From NCBI GenBank assembly GCA_026418455.1, contig JAOABH010000004.1, forward strand, positions 310,001 to 374,000: 64,000 nucleotides of DNA, written 5' to 3'. Made by a program: the position numbers and the translations under genes. Of this stretch, positions 1 through 8,150 are shown piece after piece. The notes below the pieces were generated by a model. That model was not told the origin of the DNA, made no database searches, and saw only the letters and a program-made list of their open reading frames with translations. How positions within the stretch are numbered: the first letter of the stretch is position 1; each line of letters opens with the position of its first letter. Origin of the DNA: Hydrogenothermaceae bacterium (lineage in GTDB: Bacteria; Aquificota; Aquificia; Aquificales; Hydrogenothermaceae).

Positions 1-348
1 GAGGGAAATGTAAAAGCTCAGCAGTTGATAGATAAATATTTTACTACAAGAGAAAATTTCAGATGGAGAGGTATAGGAGATATACCATACTCAGGACTTA
101 AATTAAAAGAGGAGTTTTCATATCTTGATGCTGAGATTGTATTCAGAGACATACTACCTTCAAAGCAGGTAGATGATCATAAACTTTGTATATGCGGGGA
201 TATACTTAAAGGTATAGCTAAACCTTATGATTGTAAAGTTTTTGCAAAAGCTTGCACTCCGGAAAATCCACTTGGTGCTTGTATGGTTTCATCTGAAGGT
301 GCTTGTGCTGCTTATTATAAATATGGAAAGTTAGAGTTAACTTTATGA
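1..348 (+). CDS. hypD: Hydrogenase maturation protein HypD, C-terminal part (5' end outside window)
   Basis: The frame is open from base 1, so the gene begins upstream of the window; only about 115 C-terminal residues are present. HypD is the iron-sulfur scaffold on which the Fe(CN)2CO group of [NiFe]-hydrogenase is assembled together with HypC. The visible part has the family's C-terminal cysteine pattern: CICGDILKG, then ACTPENPLGACMVSSEGACAAYY. The gene ends 10 bases before hypE and lies in the same direction as hypE and hypA, so the three look like one transcription unit. The family assignment is secure; nothing can be said about the missing N-terminal part. Confidence 0.93.
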   Translation, partial: EGNVKAQQLIDKYFTTRENFRWRGIGDIPYSGLKLKEEFSYLDAEIVFRDILPSKQVDDHKLCICGDILKGIAKPYDCKVFAKACTPENPLGACMVSSEGACAAYYKYGKLELTL

Positions 349-358
349 GGTGTGACTT

Positions 359-1357
359 ATGAGACAGATACTTTTATCTCACGGTGGTGGAGGAAAAGAG
401 ACCCAAAAACTTATAAAAGATCTGTTTTTTAAGTATTTTTCAAATCCGATACTTGAAAAAATGGAAGATTCCGCTGTTTTAGAGATAAATTCAAAGATTG
501 CTTTTACAACTGATTCTTTTACAGTATATCCTATATTTTTTAAAGGTGGAGATATAGGAAAACTTGCTATTGCCGGAACAGTTAATGATCTTACGGTTAT
601 GGGAGCAAAACCTCTTTATTTAAGTTGCTCTTTCATAATAGAGGAAGGATTTCCAATAGAATATCTGGAGAAAATATTAACTTCAATGTCAAAGGAGATG
701 GAAAAATCTCAGGTAAAGATAGTTACAGGGGACACAAAGATTGTGCCAAAAGGATTTGCAGACGGTATATTTATAAACACAACTGGAATAGGAAAAGTAA
801 TTTATGAGGGTATATCTGCACAAAATTTAGAAGAAGGTGATTGTATAGTTATATCTGGAACAGTAGGAGACCACGGTGCATGTATAATGGCACAGAGAGA
901 GGGAATGGAGATGGACAGTAATATTGAATCTGACTGTGAATCTCTTTGGGATATGGTAGAAAAGGTTATAAATTCTGGAGTTAAAATTAAAGCGATGAGA
1001 GATCCAACAAGGGGAGGTCTTTCTGCTGTTTTGAATGAGTGGGCTTTATCTTCAAATGTAGAGATAGAAGTTGAAGAAGATAAGATACCGGTAAAGCCGG
1101 AAGTTCAAGGCCTATGTGAGCTTCTCGGATTTGAGCCTTATACACTTGCAAATGAGGGAAAGATAGTTTTCTGTGTTGATAAGAAAGATGTAGAAAAACT
1201 CCTCACTGTATTGAAGAATCACCAAAAAGGTAAAGATGCTACCTTTATAGGTAAAGTTATATCTAAAGGTAAGCCGGTTGTTATTTTAAAATCTCCATAC
1301 GGAACAAGGAGAGTTATGGAATTTCCGTCAGGGGAACTTCTTCCAAGGATATGTTAA
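359..1357 (+). CDS. hypE: Hydrogenase maturation protein HypE (carbamoyl dehydratase)
   Basis: 332 residues, a normal HypE length. HypE accepts a carbamoyl group from HypF on its C-terminal cysteine and dehydrates it to thiocyanate, the source of the cyanide ligands of the NiFe site. The sequence shows the AIR-synthase-like ATP-binding fold: the N-terminal LSHGGGGKET, a TDSFTVYPIFFKGGDIGKLA stretch, and RDPTRGGLSAVLNEWA. It ends exactly in PRIC, the conserved carrier tail with cysteine as last residue. The start ATG follows a GAGGTG ribosome-binding site, and only one base separates the stop from hypA. HypF, its partner, is encoded at 8143-10395. Confidence 0.96.
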   Translation: MRQILLSHGGGGKETQKLIKDLFFKYFSNPILEKMEDSAVLEINSKIAFTTDSFTVYPIFFKGGDIGKLAIAGTVNDLTVMGAKPLYLSCSFIIEEGFPIEYLEKILTSMSKEMEKSQVKIVTGDTKIVPKGFADGIFINTTGIGKVIYEGISAQNLEEGDCIVISGTVGDHGACIMAQREGMEMDSNIESDCESLWDMVEKVINSGVKIKAMRDPTRGGLSAVLNEWALSSNVEIEVEEDKIPVKPEVQGLCELLGFEPYTLANEGKIVFCVDKKDVEKLLTVLKNHQKGKDATFIGKVISKGKPVVILKSPYGTRRVMEFPSGELLPRIC

Positions 1358-1358
1358 T

Positions 1359-1703
1359 ATGCATGAATTCTCAATCGTTCAAAGTTTACTTGAGCTAATA
1401 GAAAAAAATGTTAAGGAAAACAACGGAAAAGCTGCTTCAAAAGTTGTTGTTGAGATAGGTAAAATATCCGGAGTAGAACCACATCTCTTAGAAATGGCAT
1501 TTAATACATTCAAAGAAAACACCGTAGCTCACAATGCAGAATTTATCATAGAGATACAAGAAGTTGTATGTTTATGTAGAAATTGCAACAGTGAGTTTAG
1601 TGTAGAAAATTATAATTTTATATGTCCTTACTGCCGGAGTTTAGATTTTCATATAATCAAAGGTAGAGATATGTTTTTAAAGAGTTTGGAGGTAGAACTT
1701 TAA
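1359..1703 (+). CDS. hypA: Hydrogenase nickel insertion protein HypA
   Basis: 114 residues, the normal HypA size. HypA delivers nickel to the hydrogenase large-subunit precursor, usually with HypB. The N-terminus MHE carries the nickel-binding His2 and the adjacent acidic residue. The zinc site is complete: C73 and C76 (CRNC) and C89 and C92 (CPYC). It follows hypE after one base and closes this small hyp operon; a new promoter for the structural genes begins directly behind it. No hypB or hypC lies in the window, so they must be encoded elsewhere. Confidence 0.95.
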   Translation: MHEFSIVQSLLELIEKNVKENNGKAASKVVVEIGKISGVEPHLLEMAFNTFKENTVAHNAEFIIEIQEVVCLCRNCNSEFSVENYNFICPYCRSLDFHIIKGRDMFLKSLEVEL

Positions 1704-1709
1704 AACTGC

Positions 1710-1737
1710 TTGACAAAAATTTTTTTTAAATTAATAT
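1710..1737 (+). promoter_or_regulatory. Sigma70-type promoter of the hydrogenase structural operon
   Basis: TTGACA (1710-1715), a 16-base spacer and TAATAT (1732-1737) make a near-consensus sigma70 promoter. It lies about 140 bases upstream of the hydrogenase small-subunit start. An inverted repeat, ATGAAT-N8-ATTCAT (1739-1744 / 1753-1758), lies just downstream of the -10 element and would overlap the transcription start, where a repressor could act. The promoter reading is from sequence alone. Confidence 0.6.
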
Positions 1738-1875
1738 TATGAATGAACAATAATTCATAGAGAGATTAAAATGGTGATAAAATGGTGTATCTGCATACGG
1801 GAAAGATCTCCTCCATGAAATTTAGATGGGGATTTTCTTCAAAAACCTGGAAAATAAACTTGGAGGTTAAAAATC

Positions 1876-3120
1876 ATGGATTTCTTTAGAAGAGATTATT
1901 TAAGGGAGATGTTCACAAAACCAACAAATCTGATAGATACAAATAAAGGTGAAGAGTATTATAGGAATCTATACAGAAAAGCAAAAGAAAGACTCGATTG
2001 GTTAAAGTTTCAAAAACCAGTAAGAGAAAACGATCTTAAATTTGAGGAATATATATCAAATTGGGATATTTCAAGAAGGGACTTTTTTAAGTGGGTTTCT
2101 ATGATGACTGCGACTCTTATGTTACCTCCATCTTTTGAGCCTTTAGTAGCAGAAGCTGCTGAAGTGATGAACAGGATACCTGTTATTTGGATAAATATTC
2201 AAGACTGTGATGGGAATACAGAAGCTCTCATAAGATCATCAGCTCCAACAGTAGATGAGTTAATATTAGACTATCTTTCGATAGAGTATCAAGAAACACT
2301 TATGGCAGCAGCAGGAGATCAGGCTGAGAAATGTCTAGAAGATGCAGTTAACAAATACAAGGGGCAGTATTTACTCTTTGTAGAAGGTTCTATTCCTGTA
2401 AAGATGGAGTATGCGTTTACAACAGGAAGACATCCGGAAACTGGTGTCCAGAGAGTTAGGAGGCTTGCTAAAGATGCTAAAGCGGTTATAGCTGTGGGTG
2501 CATGTGCTTCTTTTGGAGGAGTACCAGCTGCTTATCCTAACCCAACAGGAGCTGTAGGAGTTATGGATGTTGTCAATGGAGTGCCTGTTGTAAATATACC
2601 TGCTTGTCCAGCAAATCCTGTCAATATAGTTGGCGTAATTATGCATTACATACTTACTGGAAATCTTCCTGAGCTTGACTCACTTAAAAGACCGAAATTT
2701 GCCTTTGGTTATAGAATTCATGACAACTGTGAAAGAAGAGCCCACTTTGATGCAGGAGAGTTTGTTGAAGAGTGGGGAGATGAAGGAGCTAAAAATAATT
2801 TTTGTCTTTATAAAATGGGATGTAAAGGTCCATTTACATTTAATAATTGCTCCATAGTCAGATATAATGATGGAACAAACTGGCCTATAGGAGTTGGGAG
2901 AGGTTGTATAGGTTGCTCTGAACCTGACTTTTGGGACAAATATGCAACAGAGAGACCTCTTGCAGCAAGCAATATAAGACCTCCAGCTTTGAAAGGGGTA
3001 GAATCTACTGTTGATAAAGTTGGTTTGACAATACTTACAGCCACAGCAATCGGTATAGGTATTCATGCAATATCTAGTGCAATAGCTGGTAAAAAAGAAA
3101 GTCTAAATAAGGAGGAGTAA
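1876..3120 (+). CDS. [NiFe]-hydrogenase small subunit, Tat-exported, with atypical proximal cluster motif
   Basis: 414 residues. The small subunit carries three Fe-S clusters that pass electrons from the NiFe site to a membrane cytochrome b. A Tat motif SRRDFFKW (R67-R68) is followed by a hydrophobic stretch, preceded by an unusually long N-terminal region of about 65 residues; a C-terminal TM anchor lies at about 381-404. Distal cluster ligands are H282, C285, C310 and C316; medial ligands are C325, C344 and C347. The proximal cluster keeps C111, C210 and C244, but the usual CxGC reads C111-D-G-N114, so the fourth cysteine is missing. G215 shows that the extra cysteines of O2-tolerant group 1d enzymes are absent. 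The gene is first in its operon, with a GGAGGT ribosome-binding site. It is a group 1 membrane-bound uptake enzyme; the subgroup is uncertain. Confidence 0.95.
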   Translation: MDFFRRDYLREMFTKPTNLIDTNKGEEYYRNLYRKAKERLDWLKFQKPVRENDLKFEEYISNWDISRRDFFKWVSMMTATLMLPPSFEPLVAEAAEVMNRIPVIWINIQDCDGNTEALIRSSAPTVDELILDYLSIEYQETLMAAAGDQAEKCLEDAVNKYKGQYLLFVEGSIPVKMEYAFTTGRHPETGVQRVRRLAKDAKAVIAVGACASFGGVPAAYPNPTGAVGVMDVVNGVPVVNIPACPANPVNIVGVIMHYILTGNLPELDSLKRPKFAFGYRIHDNCERRAHFDAGEFVEEWGDEGAKNNFCLYKMGCKGPFTFNNCSIVRYNDGTNWPIGVGRGCIGCSEPDFWDKYATERPLAASNIRPPALKGVESTVDKVGLTILTATAIGIGIHAISSAIAGKKESLNKEE

Positions 3121-3121
3121 G

Positions 3122-4858
3122 ATGGCAAAGCATTTAGTCGTAGATCCAATTACAAGGATAGAAGGACACCTTCGGATTGAAGTTGTAATAGACGAAAACA
3201 ATAAGATAGTTGATGCTTACAGCTCTTCTACGATGTGGAGAGGTATTGAAACTATCTTGAAAGGAAGAGATGCAAGAGATTGTGGATTAATAGCTATGAG
3301 GATATGTGGTGTCTGTACAGGTGCTCACTACTGGACAAGTATAAAAGCAGTAGAACATGCATTGGGAATAACTCCTCCAAAGAATGCAAGACTTGTGAGA
3401 AATTTAATAGCAGGTTCTTTATATCTTCACGACCACGTTGTTCATTTTTACCATTTACATGCTCTTGATTGGGTGGATATAGTTTCTGCTCTAAAAGCGG
3501 ATCCTTATAAAGCTTCAAAAGTGGCTGGAAATTATTCTGATAATCCTTGGAATAGTTCTCCTACCCATTTAAAAGCAGTTCAGGAGAGACTAAAAAGGTT
3601 TGTTGAGTCCGGAAGACTTGGACCATTTGCTAACGCATACTGGGGAAATAAATCATATAAGTTTAGTCCAGAGCAGAATCTTATAGCAACATCTCACTAC
3701 CTTGATGCTCTTGAGGCTCAGAGATGGATGGCTCAGATGATGGCTATATACGGTGGTAAGAACCCTCATCCTCAATCAATCGTAGTAGGTGGAGTAACTT
3801 GTGTTCAAGATATAAAAAATCCTGCAAGAGCAGCTCTATTCAAAGAGTTACTTTTAAAATCAAGAGATTTTGTGTTAAGAGCCTATATTCCTGATATACT
3901 GATGGCAGCAGAAGCTTATAAAGATGAAGGCTTAAACGGAGTAGGGGCAGGCCTTGGAAATTACTTGGTTTATGGAGATTTTCCTCTTGATGATAATCCT
4001 CACTATAAAGCTAAGCTACTTTTCTCTCCGGGGGTAGTTGTCAATAAGGATTTAACCAAAGTTTATCCTTTTGATCAATCAAAGGTTACAGAGGATGTGA
4101 CCCACAGTTGGTATAGATACGAAGGAACAGATAGACCTCTCCACCCATTTGATGGTCAAACGAATCCTAACTATACAGGGTTTGATGAAAATGGACTTTT
4201 AAAAACAAAAGAAAAATATTCCTGGATAAAATCTCCTATATACGATGACATTAGAGTTGAAGTTGGACCTCTTGCAAGGATGATTGTTGGATACGCTTCT
4301 GGAAATGAAAGAATAAAAAGTTATGTAGATAAGGCTTTAAAAGCTGCTGGATTACCTGCATCTGCACTTTTCTCAACCCTGGGAAGAACAGCCGCCAGAG
4401 CAATAGAAACATGGCTTGTATCTGATATGATGATAGAGTGGATAGATGACTTGGCATCTAATGCAGCAAAAGGGGATTTATCTACATGGACAAAGTTTAA
4501 CTACGAGGAGCTCACAAAAGGAAAGGAGTTGAAAGGATATGGACTATCCGAGGCTCCAAGGGGAGCACTTGGACATTGGGTAAGAATAGTTGATGGAAAA
4601 GTGGCAAACTACCAAGCTGTAGTTCCTTCTACTTGGAATGCAGGACCTCGTGATTATAAAGGTAGGATGGGAGCTTATGAATCGTCTTTGGTAAGTAATA
4701 CTGTTGTGGCAGATCCAGACCAACCTCTTGAGATATTACGAACTGTCCATTCATTTGACCCTTGTATAGCATGTGCCGTCCATATAGTTGATACAAAAGG
4801 TAGAGAACTTGGCGAATTCAGATTAGACCCTTCTTCCGGAGGTATGTGCTATGTATAA
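3122..4858 (+). CDS. [NiFe]-hydrogenase large subunit
   Basis: 578 residues. This is the catalytic subunit of the membrane-bound uptake hydrogenase, which oxidises H2 on the periplasmic side. The L1 motif RICGVCTGAH provides C62 and C65, and the L2 motif DPCIACAVH provides C548, C551 and H554, so all four NiFe-binding cysteines are present. A 24-residue tail follows H554. In this family that tail is removed after nickel insertion by the endopeptidase, here the product of 5623-6165. The gene starts one base after the small subunit and overlaps the cytochrome b gene by 8 bases, which suggests translational coupling. Confidence 0.97.
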   Translation: MAKHLVVDPITRIEGHLRIEVVIDENNKIVDAYSSSTMWRGIETILKGRDARDCGLIAMRICGVCTGAHYWTSIKAVEHALGITPPKNARLVRNLIAGSLYLHDHVVHFYHLHALDWVDIVSALKADPYKASKVAGNYSDNPWNSSPTHLKAVQERLKRFVESGRLGPFANAYWGNKSYKFSPEQNLIATSHYLDALEAQRWMAQMMAIYGGKNPHPQSIVVGGVTCVQDIKNPARAALFKELLLKSRDFVLRAYIPDILMAAEAYKDEGLNGVGAGLGNYLVYGDFPLDDNPHYKAKLLFSPGVVVNKDLTKVYPFDQSKVTEDVTHSWYRYEGTDRPLHPFDGQTNPNYTGFDENGLLKTKEKYSWIKSPIYDDIRVEVGPLARMIVGYASGNERIKSYVDKALKAAGLPASALFSTLGRTAARAIETWLVSDMMIEWIDDLASNAAKGDLSTWTKFNYEELTKGKELKGYGLSEAPRGALGHWVRIVDGKVANYQAVVPSTWNAGPRDYKGRMGAYESSLVSNTVVADPDQPLEILRTVHSFDPCIACAVHIVDTKGRELGEFRLDPSSGGMCYV

Positions 4859-5540
4859 AAAAGTTCCTCGAATGACAAAAACGATGAGAGTATTTCACTG
4901 GATAAATGTATTCTCTGTATTGACAGCAGTTATTACAGGTTTATACATAGCTAATCCTTACTATCAGGCATTGATAGCAGAACCTGCTGCTCATAAATAT
5001 GTGATGGCATATAACAGATTCTTTCATTTTATAGCAGCATTATTGTTAGATATAGTATCTGTAGCTGTAGCATATCTGTATTTTAGAAGTACTTTTGATA
5101 AACCTATTAAAAAGCTTATTCCTAACAGAGAAAATTTAATAGAGTTTAAAGAAGTACTTCTTAACCTTTTAACCTTAAATAGAAGAAAAAATTTTGATAG
5201 CTCTCATTCGGATAGTTTTAATGTAGTATGGTTTACCATCCTCCATTTACTCCTTGTTTGGATGCTTTTTACTGGATTCTATCTATATGTCCAAGGACTT
5301 GAAAGTGGTCTTTCTTCAATAGGTAAATGGTGGCCAGCTCTTTTACATATAGTAACAGACTGGGTTGGATGGTTACTGGGAGGTCAAGCAGGTGTTAGAT
5401 GGTGGCATCACTTTTCAATGTGGATTATACTTTCATGGGTAGTATTCCATATCTACTACCAAGTCTGGAGAACTATCTTCTGGAAAGAAGGTGATATAGC
5501 TATAGTTTTCGGTGGTTATAAATTTAAGAAAGTTAAATAA
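4851..5540 (+). CDS. Hydrogenase cytochrome b subunit (HyaC/HupC type)
   Basis: 229 residues, typical of the Ni/Fe-hydrogenase b-type cytochrome. It anchors the enzyme dimer and transfers electrons to the quinone pool. Four hydrophobic membrane segments can be seen, at about residues 17-35, 55-77, 125-145 and 180-208. Histidines lie in positions suited to haem binding, such as FHWINVFS near the N-terminus, FFHFIAALL, and WWHHFSMW / VVFHIYYQ in the last third. It overlaps the large-subunit gene by 8 bases. The gene is followed by a long hairpin (5543-5610) before the protease gene. Confidence 0.93.
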   Translation: MYKKVPRMTKTMRVFHWINVFSVLTAVITGLYIANPYYQALIAEPAAHKYVMAYNRFFHFIAALLLDIVSVAVAYLYFRSTFDKPIKKLIPNRENLIEFKEVLLNLLTLNRRKNFDSSHSDSFNVVWFTILHLLLVWMLFTGFYLYVQGLESGLSSIGKWWPALLHIVTDWVGWLLGGQAGVRWWHHFSMWIILSWVVFHIYYQVWRTIFWKEGDIAIVFGGYKFKKVK

Positions 5541-5542
5541 TC

Positions 5543-5610
5543 TTAAAGGAATGCAGGGGAAAATTTTTTAGCAAAACCGCTTCCTGCAGCTCCTCTGCAT
5601 TCCTCTTTAA
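5543..5610 (+). other. Long imperfect hairpin between the cytochrome b and protease genes
   Basis: The left arm at 5543-5559 (TTAAAGGAATGCAGGGG) is almost the exact reverse complement of 5592-5610 (CCTCTGCATTCCTCTTTAA); two extra bases and one wobble are the only differences. The loop of about 32 bases holds CTGCAG and an A/T run. No U-tract follows, so a simple terminator is unlikely. An mRNA processing or stabilising element separating the abundant structural message from the accessory genes is plausible. Confidence 0.55.
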
Positions 5611-5622
5611 AAGGGTGAAAAT

Positions 5623-6165
5623 ATGAAGATAGTTGTTTTAGGTGTGGGAAATGTGCTTTTTAAAGATGAAGGTTTTGGAGTGTTTGTAGTTAAATATTTA
5701 GAGAAAAATTACAGATTTAAGCCGGTTATAAACTTAGTTGATGGTGGGACAGGTGGATTTAAGCTGATAGAGTATTTCCAAGATTACGACTATGTCATTC
5801 TTGTAGATACGATATCTGTTAAAGACAAGGCTGGTACAGTTTATAGAGTAGAAGGGGAAAAGTTAGCCGGGATAAGTAGCTATCATCAGACAGCCCACGA
5901 AGTGGAGATACTACAGATAATAGACCTTGCAGCACTATCCGGAAAATCTGCAAAAACTATAGTAATAGGGATAGTTCCGGAAGATATAAACAGCTCACAG
6001 ATAGGTTTAACAGAACAACTTGAAAAAAGTTTCCCTTTTGCTGTGAATCAGGTAATAAATGAATTAACAAATTTAGGAGTAAATTGTGAAAAGATAAATG
6101 AAATTCCTCTTAAAGAAGTAGTTTTGGATTTTATAGGTTCCTACAACGATACAAGGAGATACTGA
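5623..6165 (+). CDS. Hydrogenase maturation endopeptidase (HyaD/HupD/HybD family)
   Basis: 180 residues. The enzyme cleaves the C-terminal tail of the large subunit after nickel has been inserted. The N-terminus VVLGVGNVLFKDEGFG is characteristic. The three nickel-probing ligands known from HybD are all present at matching positions: E16, D62 (in VDTIS) and H92 (in TAHEVE). It stands behind the hydrogenase structural genes, and its last base is the first base of the next gene. The C-terminal 25 or so residues extend beyond the usual core. The large subunit in this window is the obvious substrate. Confidence 0.93.
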   Translation: MKIVVLGVGNVLFKDEGFGVFVVKYLEKNYRFKPVINLVDGGTGGFKLIEYFQDYDYVILVDTISVKDKAGTVYRVEGEKLAGISSYHQTAHEVEILQIIDLAALSGKSAKTIVIGIVPEDINSSQIGLTEQLEKSFPFAVNQVINELTNLGVNCEKINEIPLKEVVLDFIGSYNDTRRY

Positions 6166-8150
6166 TGGAAATTTTGACTCTAAAAATAGAGTTACCTTTC
6201 AAAAACAGTAATGATATCTTTTTACCTCTGATAAGAGATATAGCAAAAAGTAGTGATATTAAAGGTTATATTGAGAGAAAAGATGATAAAATTTTAATAG
6301 TTGCACAAGAGGAAGAGGAGAAAATAAAAAAATTTTTGGATAAACTTGGTAAGAAACTCCCTTTATCTATTTTTATGGAAGAAGCAAAAGTGGAAGTTAT
6401 AGAAAGTGATAAAAGCCTTGATAATTTTCTTATAAAAAACGAAACATTAAACATACTTCCGGTAAATTATGGACTCTGTCCTGACTGTATAGATGAGTTA
6501 TCGAATCCTGTCAACAGAAGATATCTATATCCCTTTATATCTTGTAAATACTGTGGCAATCAGTATAGTTATCTCTTTTTTTATCCCTTTGAAAGAGAAA
6601 ACACAATATTCAGATATTTTACCAGATGTAAAAATTGTGAAGACGAATACAACAGTAAAAATAGTAGAAGATATCTATATCCTCTTGTCTGTTGTTATAA
6701 CTGCTTTATTCCGGTTTCACTGTATACAGAGGATGAGGAAGTTATAGCTTTGAACAGCAATATGATTGAAAATATATACAACCTATTACTAAAAACCTTG
6801 ATAGAAGATAAAGAAGTAGTTATAAAAACCTTAAATGGTTACAAAAAGTTATCCAAAAGATATAGTCCATTTTCCTATATCCTATTTTTAAATACAGAGA
6901 ATATAGAAAACTTTGTCCATATATCAGATGAGGAGTTAAAATTATTAGCCTCCATAGAAAAACCTCTTGTAAAGTTATCTGTTAAGGAAGAATTTAAAAA
7001 TAAAGAAAATTTAAAGCTCAACTTTATATTTGGAAAATTTCCTGATGAACCTATAAGTTTAAGTTTGTCCAAACTTTCAAGAGAATACGGAATAGATTAC
7101 ATTTTTGTGAAAAATACAGGAGATTATGAACTAAGTGATAATTTAAAATTCGATTTTGATTTAAAAATAGAAAACCTTCAAAAAGATTTGAGAGTTGCAT
7201 TTGTCCAAGGGAGAAAGATAATTTTAGAAGGGGAAAAAGGTCTTTTCCCAACAATTTTAAAAGCTAAAAAAAGAATTGACTCTGCTGTTTTCAAAGATGG
7301 TCTTGGAGCTATTCATCTTGAGGATGGAGAGTATCTGATAGATAAAGAAGATAAAATAAGGATTATGAATAAAGATTTATCCGAAAAAGATATTACAAAA
7401 TACAAACCATATGAGCTTGCTGTAACATCTGTAATTGCAGAAAATAACCTTTTCTCAGAAAAAGCTATATTTGTTTATTTATCAAGCATCTTTGAATCTG
7501 TTATAGGTATTAAAAAATTAAATTTGGTAGAACTAATTAAAATATATCCTCTCAAAAAATATAGAGACTTAAATCAAACAGTATCTTCAGTATTACTTGA
7601 TTTAAAAAGTAGCGAAAGATACAGTAAGCTGGTCGATAATTACATATCAAAATTCAACATACAGTTAGAAACCCTGGAATCAGAATGCGAAATTTCTTAT
7701 GGATTTAGAGATATTTTTAAAGTTATGACGGAGATACTTGGAATAGATACCACGAACTTTAATCCTTCTGATGTAATAGAAAGCTATGCTATGAATTTTA
7801 AAGTATCCAGAGGTTTAATAGTTGATTTTGATTTAAAAGAGGAAGAGGGGTATTTTTATATAGATTGGCAAAAAGCTCTTGCAAGTTTGATGTCTTACAG
7901 AATGGCTGGAGATACTAATGAAATACTTTCCTTTTCACTGCTTGAAAGTTTTTCAGAATTTATAGAGAGACAGGTTAATACAATTTCTTCAAAATTTGGT
8001 GCAGATAAGGTTATACTTACAGGAGACCTTTTTTCAAATCTTGTTCTCTATGGAAGATTATTGAAACATTTGAGGAGATTTGAGATATACACAAATGAAG
8101 TTTTACCTATAGGAAAAGAGAACTTGGTTTTTGGAGGTATCTTTGCTTAA
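6165..8150 (+). CDS. Degenerate HypF-like protein (zinc-finger and Kae1-like remnants), function unknown
   Basis: 661 residues. The layout follows HypF, but the catalytic motifs are gone. Residues 1-90 take the place of the acylphosphatase domain but lack GxVQGVGFRP. Residues 100-190 keep the double zinc finger almost as in HypF: CPDC..CKYC, then CKNC..CYNC, with NRRYLYPF and PFERENT around them. The YrdC-like middle is unrecognisable. The C-terminus, VILTGDLFSNLVLYGRLL then YTNEVLPIGKENLVFGGI, mirrors the Kae1-like end of HypF (GGVFQN.., YTHKNVPPNDGGLSLGQ). The HHxxH metal site of HypF is missing. It overlaps hypF by 8 bases and so is probably co-translated with it. It looks like a duplicated HypF reduced to a partner or scaffold role; this is inference. 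Confidence 0.75.
   Translation: MEILTLKIELPFKNSNDIFLPLIRDIAKSSDIKGYIERKDDKILIVAQEEEEKIKKFLDKLGKKLPLSIFMEEAKVEVIESDKSLDNFLIKNETLNILPVNYGLCPDCIDELSNPVNRRYLYPFISCKYCGNQYSYLFFYPFERENTIFRYFTRCKNCEDEYNSKNSRRYLYPLVCCYNCFIPVSLYTEDEEVIALNSNMIENIYNLLLKTLIEDKEVVIKTLNGYKKLSKRYSPFSYILFLNTENIENFVHISDEELKLLASIEKPLVKLSVKEEFKNKENLKLNFIFGKFPDEPISLSLSKLSREYGIDYIFVKNTGDYELSDNLKFDFDLKIENLQKDLRVAFVQGRKIILEGEKGLFPTILKAKKRIDSAVFKDGLGAIHLEDGEYLIDKEDKIRIMNKDLSEKDITKYKPYELAVTSVIAENNLFSEKAIFVYLSSIFESVIGIKKLNLVELIKIYPLKKYRDLNQTVSSVLLDLKSSERYSKLVDNYISKFNIQLETLESECEISYGFRDIFKVMTEILGIDTTNFNPSDVIESYAMNFKVSRGLIVDFDLKEEEGYFYIDWQKALASLMSYRMAGDTNEILSFSLLESFSEFIERQVNTISSKFGADKVILTGDLFSNLVLYGRLLKHLRRFEIYTNEVLPIGKENLVFGGIFA

Noticed and set aside
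2371-3066. Minus-strand open frames inside the hydrogenase small-subunit gene
   Set aside because: They lie wholly within a gene with strong family matches, have no ribosome-binding sites and have unnatural composition rich in Cys, Ser and Tyr.
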